Positions 1 to 7,387 of a DNA stretch of 10,575 nt are shown here, in pieces (within the stretch, counting starts at the first letter, position 1; every line of letters begins with the position of its first letter). A program made the position numbers and the translations under genes. The DNA lies in contig DDBE01000186.1 of NCBI GenBank assembly GCA_002332715.1, positions 5,371-15,945 on the forward strand. The letters run 5' to 3'. Source of the DNA: Flavobacteriales bacterium UBA2040. GTDB lineage: Bacteria; Bacteroidota; Bacteroidia; Flavobacteriales_D; Crocinitomicaceae. The notes under the pieces were generated by a model. The model worked only from the letters and a program-made list of their open reading frames with translations, made no database searches and was not told where the DNA came from.

Positions 1-45
1 AAATACAAGGAATATCGGTAAAAACAGTTTAAAAAGGGTCTTCAT
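1..45 (-). CDS. N-terminus of an exported protein (partial, runs off the left edge)
   Basis: A reverse-strand ATG at 45 opens a frame with no stop to the window edge, giving MKTLFKLFLPIFLVF. This has the form of a Sec signal peptide: a lysine near the start (K2, K6) followed by a run of hydrophobic residues. The gene would lie 40 bases downstream of the trpS stop in the same direction. Only 15 codons are visible, so the mature protein cannot be identified and a chance open frame is possible. No Shine-Dalgarno site is seen, which is usual in this phylum. Confidence 0.5.
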   Translation of the reverse strand, partial: MKTLFKLFLPIFLVF

Positions 46-85
46 GTTTCTATCTAGATAGAACGAATATAGTGAAAATCAATGA

Positions 86-1057
86 TTAAAGATATCCTAG
101 CTTTTTTCTTGTACGTATCAGAACTTCTATTGCGACTTTTCTTGCTTTTTCAGCTCCTACTGACAGTTCTCTATCTATTTCATCCTTGTTAGCCATCAAA
201 TAGGCGTATCGTTCGCGTTCATTTTTGAATTTTTCAAGAATCAATTCGAATAATTCCTGTTTTGCGTGACCATAACCATAGTTACCCGCCAAGTATTTTT
301 GACGGATTGCTTCTATTTGTTCAGGTGTAGCTAGCAAGTTATAAATCGTTACGATATTACACGTATCTGGGTCTTTTGGTTCTTCCAGTCCTTTGCTATC
401 CGTTTCAATGGACATAACTTGCTTACGCAATTGCTTATCAGAAAGGAATATATTGATAAAATTATTCGCCGATTTACTCATTTTTCCACCGTTTGTTCCA
501 GGCACAGTCTTCGTATCTTCACTCACTTTCGTTTTGGGCACTACAAATGTTTCTCCCATCTGAAGGTTGAACTTCTCGGCAACGTCACGTGTAATTTCCA
601 AATGCTGTTCTTGGTCTTTGCCTACCGGAACTTCATGTGCATCATACAATAAAATGTCAGCCGCCATTAAAATAGGGTAGGTAAACAATGCACCATTTAC
701 ATCATTCAATCGGTCCGCTTTGTCTTTGAAACTATGCGCCAAAGTCAAACGTTGATAAGGGAAAAAACTCAACAAATACCACATCAATTCGGTAACTTCA
801 GGAATATCACTTTGACGGTAAAAAACAGTTCGTTCTGAATTCAAGCCACAAGCCAACCAAACAGCGGCAGTAGAATAGGTGTTTTCCATCATCACTTTGG
901 AATCTTTGATTTGCGTCAAAGAATGAAAATCTGCGATAAAAAGAAAAGATTCATTTTTCGGGTCTTTTGCCATCTCGATAGCAGGCAAAATTGCTCCTAA
1001 TAAATTTCCCAAATGAGGCGTTCCTGTACTCTGTAATCCTGTTAAAATGCGTGGCAT
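86..1057 (-). CDS. trpS: Tryptophanyl-tRNA synthetase
   Basis: Cytoplasmic class Ic aminoacyl-tRNA synthetase that activates tryptophan with ATP and loads it onto tRNA(Trp). The protein begins MPRILTGLQSTG and has the HIGH-type nucleotide motif as HLGN just after it. The KMSKS loop is intact (GGKMSKSANNF, around residues 190-200). The segment with HEVPVGKDQEQHLEITRD matches the conserved family region around the adenylate site. At 323 residues it is the usual bacterial length. I chose the ATG at 1057. A longer frame is possible from a TTG at 1075, but family members start at this MxRILTG position, and the TTG lies inside a promoter-like box at 1073-1080. It is transcribed divergently from plsC. 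Nothing suggests truncation or an unusual paralogue. Confidence 0.97.
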   Translation of the reverse strand: MPRILTGLQSTGTPHLGNLLGAILPAIEMAKDPKNESFLFIADFHSLTQIKDSKVMMENTYSTAAVWLACGLNSERTVFYRQSDIPEVTELMWYLLSFFPYQRLTLAHSFKDKADRLNDVNGALFTYPILMAADILLYDAHEVPVGKDQEQHLEITRDVAEKFNLQMGETFVVPKTKVSEDTKTVPGTNGGKMSKSANNFINIFLSDKQLRKQVMSIETDSKGLEEPKDPDTCNIVTIYNLLATPEQIEAIRQKYLAGNYGYGHAKQELFELILEKFKNERERYAYLMANKDEIDRELSVGAEKARKVAIEVLIRTRKKLGYL

Positions 1058-1072
1058 AATTCTGTTTTTGTT

Positions 1073-1080
1073 CAAAATTA
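1073..1080 (-). promoter_or_regulatory. Candidate -7 promoter box of trpS
   Basis: On the reverse strand this reads TAATTTTG, an exact fit to the Bacteroidota -7 consensus TAnnTTTG, about 16 bases before the ATG at 1057. I see no TTG at the usual -33 distance, so the assignment rests on one half-site in AT-rich DNA. It implies a leader of roughly 10 bases. Confidence 0.4.
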
Positions 1081-1146
1081 CAATTAATAACCAATTTTAA
1101 TCCTCGATTATAGGGTAAAGGTGGTGGCTTTAATTATTTTTGGTCT

Positions 1147-1872
1147 ATGAAGTGGATAAAAGCCGTTTTCACCAATCTTTGGAAGTTGTACGTTGGTTTT
1201 ATTTTTTGTCTAACGGCAATCGTTCTGTATCCCTTTTTTCTTGTTGTTTTGGCTTTGCCAGATGGAAGAAAACGATCCTTCACCCTTTTTGTAATTTGGA
1301 GTCGACTGGTACAAATCTTCTGTTTTTATCCTTCTCAAAAAAACAAAGAATTGGATACCAAAGGCAAACCGTTTGTCCTAATTGCTAATCATACTTCGTA
1401 TTTGGATATTTTTTTAATGTTTTCCTTGTTCCCAAAATATCCTTTTTTGTTCATGGGAAAAAGTGAAATTTTAGGATACCCAATTCTCAAAACCTATTTT
1501 AAAAACTTGAATATTCCGGTAGACCGTAAAAAAAAATCACAAGCAGGTCGAGCATTTGTTCAGGCACGAAAGGCGATTGAAGAAGGTTTTTCCATTTGTA
1601 TTTTTCCCGAAGGGGGAATTCCTGATCTCGAACCACCTGAAATGGAGCGTTTCAAAGATGGAGCATTTCTATTAGCACAAAAAACGGGTGTTCCGATTAT
1701 TCCCGTATCGTTTCAAAATCATTACCGACTTTTTTCTGATCCCTCCGAAGGATTTGGTCCAGCTCGACCTGGTTATTCTAAAGTCTATGTTCATGAGTCA
1801 ATTTATATCAATGATTATAATTTAAAAGAGAAAAAACAAGAATGTCGCGATAGGATAGAATCCAAGTTGTGA
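1147..1872 (+). CDS. plsC: 1-acyl-sn-glycerol-3-phosphate acyltransferase (PlsC-like)
   Basis: Membrane-bound acyltransferase that transfers a fatty acyl group to lysophosphatidic acid to make phosphatidic acid, the precursor of membrane phospholipids. All four family motifs are visible: the catalytic NHTSYLD (HX4D; H82, D87), the VDRKK block at about 125-129, FPEGG at 153-157, and VPIIPVSF at about 182-189. A hydrophobic segment at about 13-37 should anchor the protein in the inner membrane. At 241 residues the length is typical. The ATG at 1147 is the only sensible start, because the next Met lies beyond the catalytic histidine. It diverges from trpS and ends 45 bases before gatC. The family also contains lysophospholipid acyltransferases with other acceptors (for example ornithine lipid synthesis, OlsA), so the exact substrate is inferred. 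Confidence 0.9.
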   Translation: MKWIKAVFTNLWKLYVGFIFCLTAIVLYPFFLVVLALPDGRKRSFTLFVIWSRLVQIFCFYPSQKNKELDTKGKPFVLIANHTSYLDIFLMFSLFPKYPFLFMGKSEILGYPILKTYFKNLNIPVDRKKKSQAGRAFVQARKAIEEGFSICIFPEGGIPDLEPPEMERFKDGAFLLAQKTGVPIIPVSFQNHYRLFSDPSEGFGPARPGYSKVYVHESIYINDYNLKEKKQECRDRIESKL

Positions 1873-1900
1873 GACTTTTCAATGTATTTGCGTAAATTTG
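1867..1900 (+). promoter_or_regulatory. Candidate promoter of gatC
   Basis: TAAATTTG at 1893-1900 matches the Bacteroidota -7 consensus exactly. A TTG at 1867-1869 lies 23 bases upstream, at the long end of the accepted -33 to -7 spacing. The -33 element overlaps the stop of plsC. The box is 17 bases before the gatC ATG, so gatC may have its own transcript as well as any readthrough from plsC. Confidence 0.5.
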
Positions 1901-1917
1901 CCGCAGATAATTAGAAT

Positions 1918-2205
1918 ATGAAAATTACAGACGAAGTTGTAGATCACATTGCGCACCTTGCTCGGTTAGAGTTTAAAGGGGATAAAAAGGTGACCATTAA
2001 AGAAGATATGGAACGCATTCTGTCTTTCATAGAAAAACTTCAAGAACTGGACACGGAGAATGTGGAACCACTTATTTTTATGTCAGATGAGGTAAATGTA
2101 CTTCGTGAAGATATAGCAGTAGATTCTTTGACACAGGAACAAGCTTTGTCGAATGCACCGAAGAAAGATTCAGATTACTTCCGAATTCCGAAAGTTTTAG
2201 GGTAA
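1918..2205 (+). CDS. gatC: Asp-tRNA(Asn)/Glu-tRNA(Gln) amidotransferase subunit C
   Basis: Small subunit of the GatCAB complex, which amidates misacylated Glu-tRNA(Gln) or Asp-tRNA(Asn) so that Gln or Asn can enter protein. GatC has no catalytic site of its own and clamps GatA to GatB. The 95-residue length is typical. The N-terminal helix VVDHIAHLARLEF and the C-terminal signature NAPKKDSDYFRIPKVL, which wraps the partner subunits, are both recognisable. gatA and gatB are not next to it, so the subunits must be encoded elsewhere, as is common in this phylum. A candidate promoter lies directly upstream and a strong terminator directly downstream. Confidence 0.95.
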   Translation: MKITDEVVDHIAHLARLEFKGDKKVTIKEDMERILSFIEKLQELDTENVEPLIFMSDEVNVLREDIAVDSLTQEQALSNAPKKDSDYFRIPKVLG

Positions 2206-2225
2206 TAGAAAAACACTTTAAATAT

Positions 2226-2258
2226 AAAAGAGGGGAACAAATTAATGTTCCCCTCTTT
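2226..2258. terminator. Bidirectional intrinsic terminator between gatC and sod
   Basis: A 13-bp perfect stem pairs 2227-2239 (AAAGAGGGGAACA) with 2246-2258 (TGTTCCCCTCTTT), leaving a 6-base loop. On the forward strand the stem is followed by CGTTTT. On the reverse strand the A-rich flank reads as a T-rich tail. The hairpin lies between the stops of the convergent genes gatC and sod, so it can end both transcripts. Confidence 0.9.
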
Positions 2259-2276
2259 CGTTTTAGAGTATTTTAA

Positions 2277-2876
2277 TTACTTAGCTGCTTGGTATCTTTC
2301 CAACACGGCAGACCAATCAATAACGCTGAAAAATGCACTGATATAATCTGGACGACGGTTTTGGTAGTTCAAGTAATAGGCATGTTCCCAAACATCCAAT
2401 CCTAAAATTGGTGTCCCTGCACAACCTTCACCCATTAAAGGATTATCTTGATTCGCAGTAGAACAAACGCAAAGTTTTCCTTCGCAAACGCATAACCAAG
2501 ACCATCCCGAACCGAAACGAGTTGCTGCTGCTTTCGAAAATTCTTCTTTGAAGGCATCAAAAGAACCGAAAGTGGTGTTGATGTCCGTTGCTAATTCTCC
2601 AACTGGATGTCCACCACCATTTGGCGACATTACTGACCAAAACAAAGAGTGATTGTAAAATCCACCACCGTTATTTCTCACAGCCGGTTTGTCTTTGCAT
2701 ACTTTCAAAATTTCTTCGATAGACATTCCTGCCATATCCGTTGCTTCGATCGCTGCATTTAAGTTGTTGGTATATCCTGCGTGGTGTTTGCTATGATGAA
2801 TCTCCATCGTACGCGCATCAATGTGCGGTTCAAGAGCGTCATATGCATAAGTTAATTTTGGTAATTCAAAAGCCAT
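2277..2876 (-). CDS. sodA: Superoxide dismutase, Mn/Fe family (manganese-type signature)
   Basis: Cytosolic enzyme that converts superoxide to hydrogen peroxide and oxygen; there is no signal peptide. The four metal ligands of the family can be placed at H27 (in EIHHSKHH), H76 (NHSLFW), D161 and H165 (DVWEHAYY signature). The outer-sphere glutamine is in the STANQDNPL segment (Q143), and the position of the iron-type glutamine is glycine (NNGGGFYNH). Together these favour manganese, although Bacteroidota enzymes are often able to use either metal. At 199 residues the length is normal. An odd feature is two CVC motifs, C129/C131 and C136/C138, on adjacent strands of one beta hairpin where many relatives carry fewer cysteines. 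The gene stands alone between a two-way terminator and a candidate promoter of its own. Confidence 0.95.
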   Translation of the reverse strand: MAFELPKLTYAYDALEPHIDARTMEIHHSKHHAGYTNNLNAAIEATDMAGMSIEEILKVCKDKPAVRNNGGGFYNHSLFWSVMSPNGGGHPVGELATDINTTFGSFDAFKEEFSKAAATRFGSGWSWLCVCEGKLCVCSTANQDNPLMGEGCAGTPILGLDVWEHAYYLNYQNRRPDYISAFFSVIDWSAVLERYQAAK

Positions 2877-2912
2877 TTTATATGTATTTTAGTTTAATTA
2901 ATCGTTGAAATT

Positions 2913-2943
2913 CAAATTTACTGATTTTATCGAGTATAGCCAG
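2913..2943 (-). promoter_or_regulatory. Candidate promoter of the superoxide dismutase gene
   Basis: On the reverse strand TAAATTTG (2920-2913) is an exact Bacteroidota -7 box. A near-match to the -33 TTG (CTG, 2943-2941) lies 20 bases upstream. The box is 36 bases before the sod ATG. This suggests sod can be transcribed independently of the amidohydrolase operon behind it. Confidence 0.45.
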
Positions 2944-2958
2944 TAGTGCATCTGCAAA

Positions 2959-2995
2959 CAATTATTAATTTTTAATTATTCTTTATTAATTATTG
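2959..2995 (-). terminator. AT-only inverted repeat at the end of the amidohydrolase operon
   Basis: Arms at 2959-2969 and 2985-2995 pair over 11 positions with one mismatch around a 15-base AT-rich spacer. The structure covers the stop codon of the last amidohydrolase gene. The arms are almost all A and T, so the hairpin would be weak. It may be a poor terminator or just base composition. No GC-rich terminator is visible here, so readthrough into sod is possible. Confidence 0.25.
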
Positions 2996-4273
2996 CGACT
3001 TGTACTTGTTCTCGTACTTCTTGTACAATTCATATTGACGATTATTCAGGTCAACCCAAATGCCAGCCATCAAAGCCATTTTCACGTTGTTGGTAATCAT
3101 GTCCAAAGCTCCGCCGGTCGAAACGAATAGGGTTGCTTTTTTTCCTACTTCAATTGTCCCGTAGTCTTTGTCAATTCCCATTATTTCGCAAGAACTTAAA
3201 CTGACCGCTTGCAAAGCTTCTTCATTCGTCAAACCGAAACCTAAACAATGTCCGGCCAAGAATGGAATGTTTCTGGCATTCATCGCTTCCATGTCGCCTT
3301 CGTTTTGCAAACAAAATTGAACACCTGCATTTTGCAAGATGCTTGGTAAACGAAAGGGCAAATCTATTGGGTCATCCGTGTTTTCTGGCAACATATGAAC
3401 TCGAGGCAACATTACTGGAATTTTCGCATCCCGCAATTGTGATGTAATCAAATAACTATCGTATCCACCAACGATTACTGGAAATTTAATATCGAACTCA
3501 CGACAAAAATCGAGAATATCTAGAAGCTGCTGTAACTCGCTTGCGTGAATATACAATCGTTTTTTCCCGTCCATGCACCCTTTCATAGCTTCCAATCGTA
3601 ATTCTGGAATTTTGTGATCCTTCTTTTCGTCATATGCTTTTGCCGTAGTGAAGAAGTCGTAGATTTCTCGTTTAGTCTCTTGATACCGTGTTTTTCGCTT
3701 TTCTGTTTCTTGCGCATCTACACCACTTCCTCTGCCTGGAAAAGAATTCGGCCAGTTCAAATGGATCCCATCATCTTTCGATATTGCAGCGTCTTCCCAG
3801 TTCCAGCCGTCCAAATGCATGATGGACGAACTTCCTGTTATCCAACCACCTCGGGGAGTGATTTGGGTAATTAAAACTCCATTTGTTCGTACTGTCGAAA
3901 TAACATCAGACTCGACATTGTATGCGATCAGAGCTCTGATGTGTGGGTTGAATTGTCCAACTTCATCGTAATCACGCGTTGCACGTACGGCATCAATTTC
4001 TGTCAATCCCAAAGTAGAATTTGGAGCGACCAATCCCGGATAAAGATGTTGTCCTTTTAAGTCAATGATGGTGTCGTATTCATTTTGCTTTGGGGTAAAC
4101 GTTAAACTGTTTTTCACTAAAGCAATACGGTCTCCTTTTATTCCGATGGATGCAATTTCCATTGTTTCACCATTTCCAACATGCAAATATGCGTTGGTAA
4201 AAAGGATGTTTTGCTTTTTCTGTGAAAAGCCAAAAGAACTAATCAGAAAGGATAGATATACTAATTTTTTCAT
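2990..4273 (-). CDS. Periplasmic amidohydrolase-family protein lacking the metal-binding HxH (probable pseudoenzyme)
   Basis: An exported protein of the amidohydrolase superfamily, resembling the imidazolonepropionase-like group. A Sec signal peptide (MKKLVYLSFLISSFGFSQ) precedes a small beta-sandwich segment (residues about 22-78) and then the TIM-barrel fold. The barrel normally starts with PGxxDxHxH. Here it reads YPGLVAPNSTLGL, so both metal histidines are replaced (N85, T87). H243 in YIHASE survives, but the usual later histidine and the SD aspartate are not recognisable (VGGYDSY, QNEGDME). The protein has no stops or frameshifts and keeps long well-formed blocks such as PRGGWITGSSS, so it is not simply decaying. 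The C-terminal beta segment (GTIEVGKKATLFV) is intact. It is cotranscribed behind the double-domain amidohydrolase, with a 3-base gap. It may be a non-catalytic partner or may use an altered site; the substrate is unknown. Confidence 0.85.
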   Translation of the reverse strand: MKKLVYLSFLISSFGFSQKKQNILFTNAYLHVGNGETMEIASIGIKGDRIALVKNSLTFTPKQNEYDTIIDLKGQHLYPGLVAPNSTLGLTEIDAVRATRDYDEVGQFNPHIRALIAYNVESDVISTVRTNGVLITQITPRGGWITGSSSIMHLDGWNWEDAAISKDDGIHLNWPNSFPGRGSGVDAQETEKRKTRYQETKREIYDFFTTAKAYDEKKDHKIPELRLEAMKGCMDGKKRLYIHASELQQLLDILDFCREFDIKFPVIVGGYDSYLITSQLRDAKIPVMLPRVHMLPENTDDPIDLPFRLPSILQNAGVQFCLQNEGDMEAMNARNIPFLAGHCLGFGLTNEEALQAVSLSSCEIMGIDKDYGTIEVGKKATLFVSTGGALDMITNNVKMALMAGIWVDLNNRQYELYKKYENKYKSQ

Positions 4274-4276
4274 GAC

Positions 4277-7200
4277 TTAATGGTGATTTTCGTTTGCTGA
4301 ACCTTCTTCGCCCATCGTATCGCAATGGAAATAACGGTTTGCTTTTTTATAAAATGGAATGGTTTTCTCGCCTTTTTGCTTTGCATTTTGCATCAAGGAC
4401 AAAAGACGTGCTTTTTCAGCTGCGTCTCGTTTCAAAAGGTCATAATCTTTGCTTCGGTCATATAAAATTTCACCGTCAACAATCGTAATTTCTGCTTTTG
4501 CTGCCGAAGTCAATGGATGACCCGACCACAAAACTACATCGGCGTCTTTTCCAATCTTTAAACTTCCCATTCTATCGTCTAAATGAAGTAGTTTGGCTGG
4601 ATTCAAAGTCACCATTTTCAGCGCGTCTTCTTCACTCATGCCGCCATATTTAACTGCTTTTGCGGCTTCTTGGTTCAATCGGCGACCCATTTCAGCATCA
4701 TCCGAGTTTATGGCAACAACGACACCTTGTTCTTGCATTAGTTGTGCATTGTATGGAATCGCATCCTTTACCTCGTATTTGTACGCCCACCAATCTGCAA
4801 AAGTCGATCCCCCTGCTCCGTGCTCGGCCATTTTGTCGGCTAATTTGTATCCTTCAAGAATGTGGGTGAAAGTGTTTATTTTGAAACCCATGCTGTCGGC
4901 CATGTGCATCAACATATTGATTTCGCTTTGGATATACGAGTGACAAGTAATGTGTCTTTCCGACTTCAAAATCTCAAGTAATACGTTCAGTTCGATGTCC
5001 TTTCGATAATTTCCCGTCAACTTTTCTTGTTCGTAGGCTTTTGCTCTGGTGAATGCATCGTAGAATACTTGTTCGACGCCCATTCTCGTTTGAGGGAAAC
5101 GTGTCGTGTTGAAATCGCCCCAATTCGCTTGTTTTACATTTTCTCCCAAGGCAAATTTGATGAACTTAGGCGAATTTGGTATTACCATTTGTTCTGGATT
5201 GGATCCCCATTTTAATTTAATGATAGCCGAACGGCCACCGATTGGATTGGCCGAACCATGCAACAATTGAGAAGCAGTAACACCACCCGAAAGCTGACGA
5301 TAGATGTTGATGTCGTCTGGATCGACAACGTCCGCGATGCTTACTTCAGCGGTAACGGCCTGACCCGATTCGTTTACTCCTTTGGAAATTGCAATGTGCG
5401 AGTGCTCATCGATGATGCCTGGCGTTAAATGTTTCCCTGTACCGTCGATTGTAATTCCGCCCGAACCAGCGGCATCTGGACCAATTGCAGTAATTTTTCC
5501 ATTGCCTATTACAATATTTCCCTTTTGGATTATTCCGTCCGCTTCATTTGTCCAAAGCGTAACATTTTTAATGGTAACGTTTTCTTGTACTGATTTTTTT
5601 GTCCGTCCAAAAGCTGAAATAGGGAAAAGATTTACTTTAACGGTGTCGGTTGATACCTTAAATTCTGACGTTTCTTCTTTTTCTTTGAATTTTTTGTTCC
5701 TTACACCCGACCAAGGCACCCACGTTCCAGTTGGGATTTGTCCAGAGCCTTCAAAAACGCCTAGCTTTTCATTGAATTTACCTTTCAAATTGACTGAACC
5801 GTTCCAATCTTCATTGTGGATGGCAAATTGAATCACAACGTCATTGTTGGTGATCTCAATTTTTGAGTCAATTTTTATACTGTCCTTTGCCGTTAAACTT
5901 GGGTATTGAATCTTACCAGATGGTTTTTCAGATGTGCCTGAAATTTCAATTGGGAAAGATTTTTCGTCAATAATCAAGTTGTAATTCCCTCGAATATCAA
6001 CTGTTGGACTCGTTTTGTAAATATTTTGTTCCCCGTTTATCCAAACTTCAAGCACTTCACTCTTTACTTTAAATGGATTATTATTAAGCACTGTGAAACA
6101 AGCTTTTTTACCTTTTTCTAGAGTTCCCAATTCGCTTTCAACACGAAGCATTTTTGCTGGAATAGTTGTCAAAGCAGCCAAGGCCTTTTCTGGTGTCAAA
6201 CCAGACTCCATCATTTTTTGAAGATTTTCCCAAAATTCATTTGGAGATTTCAAACCTGCTGAAGTCAAGGCGAATTCTATACCTTCTTGATCCATGATTT
6301 TAGCATTTGACGGTGCCAATTCCCAGTGTTTTAAATCGCTCAATGGAATTTGTCTACTGATATACGGGTCAGTCACATCATACGCTTTCGGGAAGTTCAT
6401 TGGAAGAACCAAACTTGCATTCAGTGCTTTCAAATCCGTAGCAGCTGCATATTCATTTCCAGAACCGAGATAAATCATTTTCAAACTAAACTCTTTCGCG
6501 ATTTTATCAGCACGAAGAATTTCCCATTTGTCCTCTGTTTCAAAAAATATCGGTAATTCGAGTTGTTTTTTATACGCTTCAAGCGAAAGGTCTAATGGTG
6601 CTTTTGGGTTTTTAGCATACCATTGATAGTCGTACAAGGATTGTCTCAAAAGTGCTATACTTCCCATTTGAGAAGAAGGATACGTTTGTCTCGAAACGCC
6701 ACTTTCAAAAGAAAAATATCCCGCAGATTCAGTTTTAATAATGTTTTGATGAATTTTTTCGTTTCCCAAAGCGACCAAAGAACCAGTTCCTTGGGCAATT
6801 CCATCTTGAAAATGGGTAACGACGAAACCAAACCCCATTTTGTGATAGTTTTCGTTTTTCTTGCTGTCTATCGTGTAATTTTCTCCTGCTGTGGATTCTG
6901 GGTGAATGGATTCGTTCCAATAATATGCACCGTCTTTTGAACTTTCCAATTGTGGACGGAAACTCCATTCTTTTCCTCTGATTTCAGGCAGTCCGATATT
7001 AGAATTGACTTCGATAAAGGCCGGAAGTATCGTTTTTCCATTGCCGTCAATCTCCACAGTTCCCTTTGGAATGATGACTAATTTTCCTACCTCTATTATT
7101 TCACCATCTCGAAATAGAATAGTTCCGTTTTCGATCGTTTTTTTGGGACTAACGACAATTCGAACATTTTTTATCGCTACACAAGGTTTAGGTGTTGTTT

Positions 7201-7282
7201 TAACTCCGTTTTGTGGATGATTTCCCTGTCCGAATGCACTGAATGCCAGAATCGTGAACAGGATAAAAAGATATTTATGCAT
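4277..7282 (-). CDS. Periplasmic double-domain amidohydrolase (inactive N-terminal half, intact C-terminal half)
   Basis: A 1001-residue exported protein with a Sec signal peptide (MHKYLFILFTILAFSAFGQ). Residues about 35-430 form a first amidohydrolase domain whose metal motif reads LPAFIEVNSNIG: N93 and N95 replace the HxH histidines, and the late aspartate is also gone (LTSAGL). Residues about 430-560 are a beta-rich linker. Residues about 570-945 form a second amidohydrolase domain with the expected ligands: HSH (H627, H629), H781 (TCHSYI), H807 (FTHILEGYK) and D861 (INSDD). This set matches the single-metal imidazolonepropionase-like group (COG1228). The C-terminal domain should therefore hydrolyse a cyclic amide, imide or peptide-like bond in the periplasm, but the substrate cannot be read from sequence. 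It is the first gene of an operon with the smaller paralogue. The frame is continuous, so the fusion is not an artefact of a lost stop in this sequence. Confidence 0.9.
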   Translation of the reverse strand: MHKYLFILFTILAFSAFGQGNHPQNGVKTTPKPCVAIKNVRIVVSPKKTIENGTILFRDGEIIEVGKLVIIPKGTVEIDGNGKTILPAFIEVNSNIGLPEIRGKEWSFRPQLESSKDGAYYWNESIHPESTAGENYTIDSKKNENYHKMGFGFVVTHFQDGIAQGTGSLVALGNEKIHQNIIKTESAGYFSFESGVSRQTYPSSQMGSIALLRQSLYDYQWYAKNPKAPLDLSLEAYKKQLELPIFFETEDKWEILRADKIAKEFSLKMIYLGSGNEYAAATDLKALNASLVLPMNFPKAYDVTDPYISRQIPLSDLKHWELAPSNAKIMDQEGIEFALTSAGLKSPNEFWENLQKMMESGLTPEKALAALTTIPAKMLRVESELGTLEKGKKACFTVLNNNPFKVKSEVLEVWINGEQNIYKTSPTVDIRGNYNLIIDEKSFPIEISGTSEKPSGKIQYPSLTAKDSIKIDSKIEITNNDVVIQFAIHNEDWNGSVNLKGKFNEKLGVFEGSGQIPTGTWVPWSGVRNKKFKEKEETSEFKVSTDTVKVNLFPISAFGRTKKSVQENVTIKNVTLWTNEADGIIQKGNIVIGNGKITAIGPDAAGSGGITIDGTGKHLTPGIIDEHSHIAISKGVNESGQAVTAEVSIADVVDPDDINIYRQLSGGVTASQLLHGSANPIGGRSAIIKLKWGSNPEQMVIPNSPKFIKFALGENVKQANWGDFNTTRFPQTRMGVEQVFYDAFTRAKAYEQEKLTGNYRKDIELNVLLEILKSERHITCHSYIQSEINMLMHMADSMGFKINTFTHILEGYKLADKMAEHGAGGSTFADWWAYKYEVKDAIPYNAQLMQEQGVVVAINSDDAEMGRRLNQEAAKAVKYGGMSEEDALKMVTLNPAKLLHLDDRMGSLKIGKDADVVLWSGHPLTSAAKAEITIVDGEILYDRSKDYDLLKRDAAEKARLLSLMQNAKQKGEKTIPFYKKANRYFHCDTMGEEGSANENHH

Positions 7283-7312
7283 TGTTTATATTTGTTGGGA
7301 TGTGAAATTACT

Positions 7313-7345
7313 GAAATCTATTTTACTTCACTGTTTATCTAGCAA
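7313..7345 (-). promoter_or_regulatory. Candidate promoter of the amidohydrolase operon
   Basis: On the reverse strand TAGATTTC (7320-7313) differs from the Bacteroidota -7 consensus TAnnTTTG only at the last base. A TTG (7345-7343) lies 22 bases upstream. It is about 30 bases before the start of the large amidohydrolase gene. The same 105-base gap must also hold the promoter of the divergent cytochrome unit. There the best forward match is TAATTTTA at 7363-7370, also one base off, without a clear -33 partner. Confidence 0.35.
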
Positions 7346-7387
7346 CTATTCCTCAATTTTGTTAATTTTACAATCTAAAATCACAAC

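Noticed and set aside
4593..4943. Forward open frame of 116 codons over the catalytic part of the large amidohydrolase
   Set aside because: It lies opposite the conserved C-terminal domain (H781, H807 and D861 region) and shows no domain of its own.
5382..5831. Forward open frame of 149 codons inside the large amidohydrolase gene
   Set aside because: It is antisense to a continuous, recognisable protein and has no family motifs; it is a shadow of the opposite strand.
6623..6968. Extra open frames on both strands within the N-terminal amidohydrolase domain
   Set aside because: They overlap a full-length gene in other frames, and the amino-acid composition is not protein-like. They also do not indicate a frameshift, because the main frame is uninterrupted.
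7302..7331. Inverted repeat GTGAA-N20-TTCAC around the candidate promoter of the amidohydrolase operon
   Set aside because: The arms are only five bases in AT-rich DNA; an operator cannot be claimed without conservation.
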